From: an uncultured Planctomycetota bacterium
Lineage (GTDB): Bacteria; Planctomycetota; Phycisphaerae; UBA1845; Fen-1342
NCBI GenBank assembly: GCA_900696535.1
Contig: CAADGM010000102.1
Location: forward strand, 1-35,291
Reading direction: 5' to 3'
Length of the DNA stretch: 35,291 nt
Each line of letters starts with the position of its first letter. The first letter of the stretch is position 1. The notes beneath the pieces are model-generated. The model did no database searches. It had not been told where the DNA came from and worked only from the letters and a program-made list of their open reading frames with translations. Below, one piece after another: positions 23,678 through 31,436 of this stretch. The position numbers were made by a program, and so were the translations under genes.

Positions 23678-23705
23678 CGCGTGTGCGACTCGAGCGCCTG
23701 CGACT
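23664..23705 (+). repeat. 15-bp-period tandem repeat across the malic enzyme stop codon
   Basis: GCGTGTGCGACT occurs at 23664-23675 and again, identical, at 23679-23690. A third copy with two changes, GCGCCTGCGACT, is at 23694-23705. The period is exactly 15 bases, so the reading frame is preserved: the coding end ECVCD is followed by in-frame VCD and ACD beyond the stop. This looks like a small tandem duplication that included the gene end. Confidence 0.6.
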
Positions 23706-23758
23706 TGCGCGCGCGGACCGAGCAAGTTCGATCAGCGCAGGTGCGACCAGAGCCTATA

Positions 23759-23799
23759 GCCCCTTCTCCCACCCTCTCAGGGAGGGGGAAGGGGGAGGG
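23759..23799. repeat. Imperfect palindromic CT/GA-rich intergenic repeat, second copy
   Basis: CCCCTTCTCCC and CCCTCTC are followed by GGGAGGGGGAA and GGGGGAGGG, making an imperfect inverted repeat similar to that at 6675-6716. It lies between two convergent genes. Confidence 0.45.
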
Positions 23800-23840
23800 T
23801 CAGGCCCTCCGAGTGTGGTAACCATTGGTTCGCGGCTTGC

Positions 23841-23912
23841 GGGGCAGGCAAGATGCCTGCCCCACCCTGGCAAGATGGCTGCCCCCCCTCGACAACACGC
23901 CTGCCCCACCCC
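23841..23912. repeat. 10-bp palindrome embedded in three 22-bp tandem repeats
   Basis: GGGGCAGGCA (23841-23850) and TGCCTGCCCC (23854-23863) pair perfectly around AGA. Three 22-base units follow one another at 23847-23868, 23869-23890 and 23891-23912; each has a GGCAAGATG-like half and a CTGCCCC-like half, with increasing divergence. The array sits between the convergent malic enzyme and sensor kinase genes. It has no unique spacers, so it is not a CRISPR array. Confidence 0.65.
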
Positions 23913-23929
23913 GTCCCTGCGTGAAGCAT

Positions 23930-26248
23930 TTACTGCTGCGGCGGTCCAGACAGGACGTCTCGCACGCGCTCCAGCAGTACGCGCCGGCTGAACGGTTTCT
24001 CCAACAGGTGCTCCGAGCGGATCGGCTGCTCGCGCGAGCCGTGGTCTGCCGCCGCGTAGCCGGAGATGTACAACGTCCGCAGCCCGGGGTCGCGAGCCCG
24101 CAGCTCGGCGACCAGCTCGGGGCCGCTGCGGCCGGGCATGACCACGTCAGTGACCAGCAGGCTGATGCGCCGGACGGAGCATTCGTAGTCGGCCAGCGCG
24201 TCGTCGGCCGAAGCCGCGGCGAGAACGGTGTATCCCGCGCTCCGCAGGAAGCGCACGGTGAGTTCGCGCACCGTCTCGTCGTCCTCGCAGACGAGGATCG
24301 TCTCCGAGCCGGTCAGTGACCGCTCATCGCCTGGTGGGGGGGCGGGTGGCGCGGGGCTGCTCGGCTCGGCTGGCAGGTGAACCTCGAACGCGCTGCCGCG
24401 GCCGACCTCGCTGAACACCATGATGTGCCCGCCGAGATTGCGGACGATCCCGAAGACGGTCGAGAGCCCCAGGCCCGTGCCCTGCCCGACGGGCTTGGTC
24501 GTAAAGAAGGGCTCGAAGATGCGGTCGAGCACCTCCGCGCTCATGCCGCAGCCCGTGTCGCGCACGACCAGGAGCACGTGGGGCCCAGGGCGAGCATCGG
24601 ACCGGCTGGCCGCGGCGGGTGCGTCGAGGAACACGTTGGCCGTCTCGATCACAAGCCGCCCGCCGTCGGGCATGGCGTCGCGCGCGTTTACCACCAGGTT
24701 CATGATGACCTGCTCAAGCTGCGCGGGGTCGGCCTGGACGATTCCGAGGTTCGGGGCCAATGACAGCTCCAGCTCGATCCGCTCGGTGATCACGCGGCGG
24801 AGCATGGGCTCGAGCTCGCCGACGACATGGTTGACGTTCACGGCCTGCCGGGCGGCGCTCTGGTGGCGACTGAAGGCCAGCATCTGCCGAGTGAGCAGCG
24901 CGGCCCGCTGCGCGGCCTGCTCGATCTGCTCGACCTGGGCCAGGCGGCTGGCGTCGGCGGCCGCGCGCGGGTCGAGCTGGCTGCGGAGCAGCTCGGCGTT
25001 CCCCAGGATGGCCGTGAGCACGTTGTTGAAGTCATGCGCCAGGCCGCCCGCGATCTGCCCCACGGCTTCCATCCGCTGCGCACGAACCAGTTGCGACTCG
25101 AGCTGCCGCTTCTCCTCCTCGCTGCGGCGCAGTGCCGAGAGGTCTCGTATGACGCTGGCCACGCGCGCCGGCCGGCCCGCGTCGTCGCGGATCAGCCACG
25201 AGCGCACCAGCACGCTGACTGCCTGGCCGTCCCGGCGGATGAACTCGCGCTCGTAATCGTCGACGAATCCCTGCTCCAGCAGCCGCGGGCGTATCGTGCT
25301 GGTCTCCAGCTCGGCCCACGTCGGCGGCGTGAGCGCCGCTGCGGGCAGCCGCCGCAGTTCCTCCAGCGTGTAGCCCAGCAGATCGAGGAAGGCCGCGTTC
25401 GCGTCTTCGAACGTGCCATCCAGCGCCGCGATCGCAATGCCGTCGCGGCTCGTGTTGAAAAGGCGACGGTAGCGCTCCTCCGAGGCGTGCATGGCCGCCT
25501 CGGCCTGCCTCTGCGCGGTCACGTCGCGCACCATCGCCTGGAGCAGGCGCTGCCCGCCCACCTCAACGCTCGTCAGCGTGACATCGACGTCGACCAGTCT
25601 CCCGTCCGGACGCACGTGCCGCCACGGAAAGCGCTCCGCCCGCCCCCGCAGTGCCGCGGCGATGTGGGCCGCCTCGGCCTCCGTGGAGAGCCGGCCGTCG
25701 GGCTGTCGCTCGGGCGAGAAGTCGGCCGGGGGGCGACCCAGCACCGCCTCGCGGGGACAGCCGAGCATCTCGGCAGCCCGCTGATTGCAGTCCACGAAGC
25801 GGTCGCTCATCAGGAACACGGCATCCCCCGAGCCCTCGAACAGCGCACGGTACTTGGCCTCGCTGGCCCGGAGCACGTCCTCGATGCACGCCGCACCACA
25901 TTGGAGGCCGGCTGCGACGACGACCCGCGGCTCGCCGTCGAGGATGAGCGGCACGCCGATGACACACAGTGGCTTGGCGTCGCCGTGCGCGTGGGTCTGC
26001 CGTCCAGACACGACGGCAGCGCCGGCGGCCCGGCCGGAGAGGATGTCCGGCCAACGGTCGGGCTTGACCAGGAGAAGTACTCTCGAAATCGGCGCTCCGC
26101 TGAGCGCTTCCGGCGGCCGGCCCGTCAACCGCTCCGATCCCGCGCCGGCCGCGAGCACGGTTCCGTCCGCCGCGCACACGAACACGGCCGGCTCAGGGGT
26201 CGTGTCGGCTGCCGCGACGTTCTCGCGTGGAGGAGTCGGTTGCTTCAT
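23930..26248 (-). CDS. Hybrid sensor histidine kinase with PAS domains and C-terminal receiver
   Basis: A 772-residue cytoplasmic signalling protein with no membrane segment. Residues about 18-115 form a PAS-like domain. A second PAS spans about 128-245 (YRALFEGSGDAVFLMSDRFV) and a third about 256-375 (YRRLFNTSRDGIAIAALDGT). The dimerisation domain has H405 in GGLAHDFNNVLTAILGNAEL. The ATPase domain has NARDAMPDGG (N box), RDTGCGMS (G1), FEPFFTTK (F) and GTGLGL (G2). After a Pro-rich linker the receiver domain (about 650-770) has the acidic pair in CEDDETV, D701 in LLVTDVVMPGRSG as phospho-acceptor, and K751 in LLEKPFS. The likely pathway is internal phosphorelay; the output partner is not encoded nearby. 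The frame is also open to a TTG at 26329. It diverges from the GT39 gene. Confidence 0.93.
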   Translation of the reverse strand: MKQPTPPRENVAAADTTPEPAVFVCAADGTVLAAGAGSERLTGRPPEALSGAPISRVLLLVKPDRWPDILSGRAAGAAVVSGRQTHAHGDAKPLCVIGVPLILDGEPRVVVAAGLQCGAACIEDVLRASEAKYRALFEGSGDAVFLMSDRFVDCNQRAAEMLGCPREAVLGRPPADFSPERQPDGRLSTEAEAAHIAAALRGRAERFPWRHVRPDGRLVDVDVTLTSVEVGGQRLLQAMVRDVTAQRQAEAAMHASEERYRRLFNTSRDGIAIAALDGTFEDANAAFLDLLGYTLEELRRLPAAALTPPTWAELETSTIRPRLLEQGFVDDYEREFIRRDGQAVSVLVRSWLIRDDAGRPARVASVIRDLSALRRSEEEKRQLESQLVRAQRMEAVGQIAGGLAHDFNNVLTAILGNAELLRSQLDPRAAADASRLAQVEQIEQAAQRAALLTRQMLAFSRHQSAARQAVNVNHVVGELEPMLRRVITERIELELSLAPNLGIVQADPAQLEQVIMNLVVNARDAMPDGGRLVIETANVFLDAPAAASRSDARPGPHVLLVVRDTGCGMSAEVLDRIFEPFFTTKPVGQGTGLGLSTVFGIVRNLGGHIMVFSEVGRGSAFEVHLPAEPSSPAPPAPPPGDERSLTGSETILVCEDDETVRELTVRFLRSAGYTVLAAASADDALADYECSVRRISLLVTDVVMPGRSGPELVAELRARDPGLRTLYISGYAAADHGSREQPIRSEHLLEKPFSRRVLLERVRDVLSGPPQQ

Positions 26249-26474
26249 GCTCCAAGCCGTGACGCTCCGGCCACGACGCAGGCACAGGCCGTGCGGCGGT
26301 CCGGGGCGGGCGCAGGGTATTCTCGCCAATCGCGCCTATTTGGCGAGCCCCCCGGCACTCCAGCAGCCGGTTGTGGTCCGGGCCCGGCGCCGACAGAATC
26401 TCCCACGCCCGAGCGGATGCCACCTCGGCACGCCCGCCGGAACCGGGAGCGCCTGCATCGACACCAGCCAGCGC

Positions 26475-28244
26475 GTGAGCACGTCCCTCGTATCGGATGG
26501 CCGGCGCCTTGCGACGCTCGTCCTCCTGCTCGCGGCGAGCCTGCTGATAGGCAACGCGACCACCGCCCTTTGGGACCAGGACGAGGCGGCCTACGCGGGG
26601 TTCGCCCGGCGAATGCTGCTGGGCGAGAGCAGTTGGGTCGTGCCCGAGTACCCGTACTCGCAGCCTCACCGCAAGCCGCCGATGGCGTTCTGGTTAATGG
26701 CGGGAAGCTATGCGGCCCTGGGGATCAACGAGTTTGCCGCGCGGTTGCCTTCGACGCTGTCTGTGGCCGGCTCGGCCGCCTGCCTCTGGTTTTTCGGCGG
26801 CTTCCTGGTCGGCAGGCGAACGGCGCGGCTGGCGGCGATCGTGCTGGCGAGCAGCCTGTTCGTCCTGAACATGGGCAAGATCGCGCTGACCGACGGCGTG
26901 CTGCTGGCATGCCAGACCGTGGCCGCCCTGGCGCTGCTCCGCGGCGCCGTTCGGCCGTCCTGGGGCGCGTTCGTGGTTCTCTGGTCGGCCGTGGCGGTGG
27001 GGGTGCTCGTGAAGGGACCGCCGATCCTGATCCTGGTGGGGGGGATGTTCCTGTTCCTGCTCGTCTTCCACCGCCGACGGCGGAACCTCGTGCACTTGCA
27101 CCCCTGGCTGGGCCTTCCGCTCGCCCTCCTGCCGACGATCATCTGGCTCTCGCTGGCGTGGCAGGAGGACCAGCGCTACGTCCTGTTCCTGGGCTACTGG
27201 TACATCGCCCGGCGGGTGGGCGGCTCGGTGTTCGGGCAGGTCGGACTTCCGGGCACGCACCTGCTCATCATGTTCGTCGCACTGTTGCCGTGGACGGCAT
27301 ACCTGCCGGCCGCGCTGCGCGACGTGGCGCGCGGGCTGTGGAAGCGGCGGCTGGCGGCGGTGTTGCTCGCGAGTTGGTTGTTCGGGGGCTGGGTGCTGTG
27401 GGAGATTCCGGCCAGCAAACTGCCCACGTACGCACTCGGGGCCTACCCGGCACTTGCCCTGCTCATTGCTCGCGTCATTACGCAGTACACGCGCCGCCCC
27501 CCAACGTGGGAACGTGATCGCCTGCTGCGCTTTGGTTTCAGCGCGCAGATTGTGGCGGCGGTGCTGGCGGCCGCCGCGCTGACCGCGATGGGATTCTGGG
27601 TCGCTGAGCCGTGGGCGAAGTTGCTCGGCGTTGCACCGGCCGCCGTGCTCCTGATCGTCGTCGTCGCCGCGCTGCGGATCGCGCGCCGGCGTTCGCAGGA
27701 TGACGTCGCGTTCCTGCTTGCCTCCGGCGGCCTCATCGCCCACCTGCTGTTCTGGGCGACGATCGTGCCGGGGATGGACTCGCTGCGCGGTGCGCCGCGG
27801 GCGCTGGCCCACCTCGTCGCCAGCCGGTCGCCGTCGGGCACAACGGTTGTCGTTGGACGGCGCATGCTGTCGCCGAGCCTGCCGTTCTACGTCGAGCAGG
27901 CCGGCCTGCGCTTCGACGACGTGCTCGCGGAGCGCGAGCCGCGTCCTCGCGTCGTCGCGGACTGGTCACTGCTTTGGCGCGGGCAGATCCGCGAGCTGGT
28001 CCGGCAGGTCGAGGCCCAGAACCCGCCCCGATTGCCGCGCGCGGAAGAGGACGCCCTGCGCCTTGCCCGGGTGCGCGCGGCACTTGGGCGGCCTGCCCCG
28101 ACCGCGCTGGTCCTCGACCAGGTCCAGCATGAATCCCTCGCGGCCGAGCTGGCCGGGCGCACGGTCGTGGCGGTTCGCGCCTGGCTCATTGACAAGCTCG
28201 AGTTCACGACGTACGTCGTCGTCCTGCCAGCGGGCCCGCGCTGA
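26475..28244 (+). CDS. GT39 family (ArnT/PMT-like) membrane glycosyltransferase
   Basis: A 589-residue integral membrane protein with about 11 or 12 hydrophobic segments. I chose the GTG at 26475 (MSTSLVSDGRRLATLVLLL); support is modest because no clear Shine-Dalgarno precedes it. The first periplasmic loop carries LWDQDEAAYAGFARRML, with the Asp-Glu pair found in GT39 and ArnT enzymes, and then QPHRKPPMAFWLMAGSYA, the second conserved loop. GKIALTDGVLL follows. These enzymes transfer a sugar from a polyprenyl-phosphate donor to lipid or protein on the outer face of the inner membrane. Residues after about 450 form a soluble domain. It stands divergent to the sensor kinase. The acceptor is unknown, and there is no neighbouring lipid A gene. 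Confidence 0.9.
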   Translation: MSTSLVSDGRRLATLVLLLAASLLIGNATTALWDQDEAAYAGFARRMLLGESSWVVPEYPYSQPHRKPPMAFWLMAGSYAALGINEFAARLPSTLSVAGSAACLWFFGGFLVGRRTARLAAIVLASSLFVLNMGKIALTDGVLLACQTVAALALLRGAVRPSWGAFVVLWSAVAVGVLVKGPPILILVGGMFLFLLVFHRRRRNLVHLHPWLGLPLALLPTIIWLSLAWQEDQRYVLFLGYWYIARRVGGSVFGQVGLPGTHLLIMFVALLPWTAYLPAALRDVARGLWKRRLAAVLLASWLFGGWVLWEIPASKLPTYALGAYPALALLIARVITQYTRRPPTWERDRLLRFGFSAQIVAAVLAAAALTAMGFWVAEPWAKLLGVAPAAVLLIVVVAALRIARRRSQDDVAFLLASGGLIAHLLFWATIVPGMDSLRGAPRALAHLVASRSPSGTTVVVGRRMLSPSLPFYVEQAGLRFDDVLAEREPRPRVVADWSLLWRGQIRELVRQVEAQNPPRLPRAEEDALRLARVRAALGRPAPTALVLDQVQHESLAAELAGRTVVAVRAWLIDKLEFTTYVVVLPAGPR

Positions 28245-28692
28245 CGGATCGGGGGCCCGAAACGGGACTCGGTTCCGGAAAGGGCGTCGTTTATCGGCCG
28301 ATGAATGCTCGCACGGGGGGTGCCGGGGAATGTCGAGCCAGTCGCGCAGATTCGCTTGGCGGCTGCGAGCCGGGGTGCGTACCATAAAGACGGCTGAGCA
28401 CGCTCGTGCAGCGCGACCGGCGCGCTGCGTATCGCGTCGCACCCACATCGCCGCAATTCCAGTACTTGGCGGTGAGGGTGCCGATTCGGCCAGGTCTGCG
28501 CTTGGGCGATGAAACTGGCAGCCGGACGCCGCCGCCACGCCGCGGTTGCCTAGCTCGCGCCCGCTTCAGAAGGTGCAATTGGGCTTGCGCGGCTGCGTCT
28601 CCGGTCCGCCGACCGGCAGGCACACTCTAACCAGGGTCGAAACTGGACCGAGGTGGTACGGTTCAGTCGCCCGACCTCACGCGGAGAGAGCA
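28245..28692. other. Long intergenic leader region before the subtilase
   Basis: These 448 bases hold no coding sequence I can support. A 6-bp hairpin at 28601-28616 (arms CCGGTC and GACCGG, loop CGCC) lies about 80 bases before the subtilase ATG. Several shorter G+C-rich stems are possible between 28410 and 28560. No known riboswitch or small RNA consensus is recognisable. It may be a long 5' leader. Confidence 0.4.
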
Positions 28693-31308
28693 ATGACGAG
28701 GGTTCGTGGAAGCGGTGGTCTGACGTTCGTCGTGGCACTGTTGTTGGCTGGGGGCGCGGTGGCCGCGGCGCTGGCTGATCCGCCCTACGCCTACTACTAC
28801 TTCGATCAGCCGATCTGGCTGGGGCTCGACACGTCGCGCGTGGCCGTGCTGAGCGATCGGCCTGACGCACGCGACCAGCTCGCGGCGGGGCTGAGTCGCG
28901 CCGCGGGCCTGAGCGCCGCGGACACTGAGCACTTCGCGCACGACAAGTGGTGGGCGGTGCCGACCGAGGGCGGCATGCGGGACGCGGCCGCGGTTGAGCA
29001 ACTTGTCTCCACGCTCGCGCAGGATGGATCCACGCAGTTCGTGTCGCCCGTGTTCACGGACGCGCGTGGCCTGCCGTTGCTGATCACGCGGCAGATCCTG
29101 GTTCGTTTCCAGGCCGGCGTGATGCCGGAGCAGGCCGAGGCGGCGATCATCGCCCTGACGGGCGGCCGCATCCTCGAGGCGGACTTCGCGGGCATCAGCG
29201 GCCTCTACCTGGTCGAGAGCGGTTCGCGGAGTGGGTTCGACGTGTTGGAAGCGGCCAACGCGCTGGCGCAGCTCCCCGACGTGCTCTACGCCGAGCCCGA
29301 CAAACTCCAGACGGGCACTACGGGGATCATCCCGAACGACACGTTCTTCGTTCGGCTGTGGGGCATCCACAACACCGGGCAGACAATCAACAACCAGGGC
29401 GCGGGGCTGAACGACTTCGACATGGATGGGCCGGAGGCCTGGGACGTGATCCTCGGCTCGGCGACCGTCAAGGTCGGGATTCTCGACCTCGGCATCCAGC
29501 AGAATCACCCCGACCTCAATAACGAGCCAGGCGCCGACTTCACCGGCGCGGGAACGGTGGGCGGTGGTCCGCAGACGGTGTGCGACAATCACGGCACGGC
29601 GGTCGCAGGCTGCGTCGCGGCGCGGTTCAACAACTCGCTGGGTGTGGTGGGCATCGCGCCGGAATGCAAGGTGGTCTCACTAAAGGTAGGTCGCGCGGAC
29701 GTGTGCAACGGAACATACACGGGCCAGGACACGTGGTTCGCCGCCGCGCTGAACTACGCGGTCACCAACGGCCTGAAGGTGACCAACGCCAGCCTGGGCT
29801 TCGGGCAGACGGCGACCGTGACCACGGCGTACCAGCTCGCGCGGGACGCCGGCCTGATCCACTTCGCGTCTTCGGGCAATGACGGCCAGCTCGGTATCGG
29901 CTATCCGGCCTCGCTGAGCACCGTCTGCGCTGTCGGGGCGCTGACGCACACCGGCACACGGGCCAGCTACAGCAACTACGGCCCGGGCCTGATGTTCTCG
30001 GCCCCCGGGTCGAACGTGTACACGACCGACCGCACCGGGTCCGCGGGCTACTCCAGTGGCGACTACACGTGGGTCGACGGCACCTCGTTCGCGTCGCCTT
30101 ACGCGGCGGGCGTAGCCGCCCTGGTTGCCTCGCGATTCCCCACGCTTGGCCCACTCCAGATCGAGACGATCATGCAGGCCACCTGCATGGACCTTGGCCC
30201 GGCCGGACCGGACACGGACTTCGGCTACGGGTTCGTGAACGCCAACAACGCGGTCAACTACGTCTTCAGTCTCCCCGGCGCGTTCAGTCCCGTCTCGCCC
30301 GCGAACGCAGCGACGGCCGTGAGCGTCATTGGTCCGCTGACCTGGACGGCTTCGAGCCAGGCGGACACGTACACGGTCACGATCGACACGACGCCGACCT
30401 TCAACAGCCTGAATGCACAGGTTTTCGCTGGGGTTGCGGGCACGTCGCTCTCACTGGTCGGTACGCCGCTGGTCGAGAACACGACCTACTACTGGCGCAT
30501 CGAGGCCAGCAACTTCTGGGGCACCACGACGGCGAGCCCGGCCTCGCGCTCCTTCACCACGTTCCGCGACTGCGACGGCAACAACGTGGACGATGCGACC
30601 GAACTCGCCCTCAATCCTGCTCTGGACTGCAACGGCAACGGCGTTCTGGATGCCTGCGACCTGAAGACGTCGTACTCCGCGCGGTCGGTGAAGCTCTGGC
30701 CGTTTGGCACGGGCCAGCCCAGCCCGACGATCACCTTGTACGCGCCCCAGGATGCCGCCGGGACGGTCAGCATGACGTTCACCGCCGTCGGCGATCTGAA
30801 CACCGGCAGCGAGTACGTTGACGTGTTCGTCAATGCGACCAACGTCGGCCGGCTCTACGAGCTGAACGGCTTGGACTGCGTCCCCGTCACCGCGACGCTC
30901 AACGTGCCGGCCGCGACCTGGAACGCGGCTCGTGGCGGGGGCCCGGTCACGCTGACGCTGGTTCCGTCGCCGGGCGTGAATCCGACGCCGCCGGGCTGTG
31001 TCGACGCCGTCTACATCCAGCTCGACTCGCTCGCGTACGCGGCGGTGCCGTACAGCCAGGATCTCAACAACAACGGGATCCCGGACGAGTGCGACGTACC
31101 GGCAGGCTGCCCGGGCGACGTCAACTGCGACGGGCAGGTGACCTTCGACGACATTGATCTGTTCGTCGAGGCGCTGGGCTACGCGGGCGGTGTGGGCTGG
31201 CCGTATCCGGACTGCCCGTGGCTGAACGCCGACTGCAATGGCGACAACGATGTTACCTTCGACGACATCGACCCGTTCGTCGCGCTGATCGGGACGAATT
31301 GCCCGTAG
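28693..31308 (+). CDS. Secreted subtilisin-like serine protease (S8) with C-terminal dockerin-like repeats
   Basis: An 871-residue exported protease. GGAGAG precedes the ATG at 28693. A signal peptide (VVALLLAGGAVAAALA) ends near residue 28, followed by a prodomain to about 205 containing an I9-like strand (RQILVRFQAGVMPEQAEAAI). The catalytic domain has D265 in VGILDLGIQQNHPDL, H300 in NHGTAVAG, oxyanion N396 in FASSGNDG and S465 in DGTSFASPYAAG, so all four active-site residues are present. After about 515 come an Fn3-like domain (TYYWRIEASNFWG), an Asp/Asn-rich calcium-type segment (DCDGNNVDD, DCNGNGVLDAC), a beta-sandwich, QDLNNNGIPDECD, and two terminal dockerin-like calcium loops (GDVNCDGQVTFDDIDLFVEA and ADCNGDNDVTFDDIDPFVA). 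It acts outside the cell, probably surface-bound. Confidence 0.93.
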   Translation: MTRVRGSGGLTFVVALLLAGGAVAAALADPPYAYYYFDQPIWLGLDTSRVAVLSDRPDARDQLAAGLSRAAGLSAADTEHFAHDKWWAVPTEGGMRDAAAVEQLVSTLAQDGSTQFVSPVFTDARGLPLLITRQILVRFQAGVMPEQAEAAIIALTGGRILEADFAGISGLYLVESGSRSGFDVLEAANALAQLPDVLYAEPDKLQTGTTGIIPNDTFFVRLWGIHNTGQTINNQGAGLNDFDMDGPEAWDVILGSATVKVGILDLGIQQNHPDLNNEPGADFTGAGTVGGGPQTVCDNHGTAVAGCVAARFNNSLGVVGIAPECKVVSLKVGRADVCNGTYTGQDTWFAAALNYAVTNGLKVTNASLGFGQTATVTTAYQLARDAGLIHFASSGNDGQLGIGYPASLSTVCAVGALTHTGTRASYSNYGPGLMFSAPGSNVYTTDRTGSAGYSSGDYTWVDGTSFASPYAAGVAALVASRFPTLGPLQIETIMQATCMDLGPAGPDTDFGYGFVNANNAVNYVFSLPGAFSPVSPANAATAVSVIGPLTWTASSQADTYTVTIDTTPTFNSLNAQVFAGVAGTSLSLVGTPLVENTTYYWRIEASNFWGTTTASPASRSFTTFRDCDGNNVDDATELALNPALDCNGNGVLDACDLKTSYSARSVKLWPFGTGQPSPTITLYAPQDAAGTVSMTFTAVGDLNTGSEYVDVFVNATNVGRLYELNGLDCVPVTATLNVPAATWNAARGGGPVTLTLVPSPGVNPTPPGCVDAVYIQLDSLAYAAVPYSQDLNNNGIPDECDVPAGCPGDVNCDGQVTFDDIDLFVEALGYAGGVGWPYPDCPWLNADCNGDNDVTFDDIDPFVALIGTNCP

Positions 31309-31421
31309 GGCGCCGACGACCGAGTCGACGGCCAAGCGAGCATCGGCGGGGCCGAGCAACGCGCTCGGACCCGCCGCGTTCATTGCGTGACCGGGCCCTC
31401 AACGGCCGCGCGTCTCCCGTT

Positions 31422-31427
31422 TACAAT
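31422..31427 (+). promoter_or_regulatory. -10-like element 9 bases before the ComM start
   Basis: TACAAT (5/6 to TATAAT) ends 9 bases before the ATG at 31437. The gap is C-rich and has no Shine-Dalgarno, so a leaderless or nearly leaderless transcript is likely. No good -35 is seen. Confidence 0.45.
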
Positions 31428-31436
31428 CCGCCCCCG

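Noticed and set aside
21452-23725. 757-codon minus-strand open frame
   Set aside because: It is antisense to malic enzyme, which has full family motifs.
23847-23912. Possible CRISPR array
   Set aside because: The units are directly adjacent, with no unique spacers, and no cas genes are near.
24827-27517. 896-codon plus-strand open frame
   Set aside because: It is antisense to the sensor kinase and out of frame with the GT39 gene; its low-complexity Arg/Ala/Gly composition indicates a shadow frame.
28291-28623. 110-codon minus-strand open frame before the subtilase
   Set aside because: No Shine-Dalgarno, no domain, and Arg-rich random composition; treated as non-coding.
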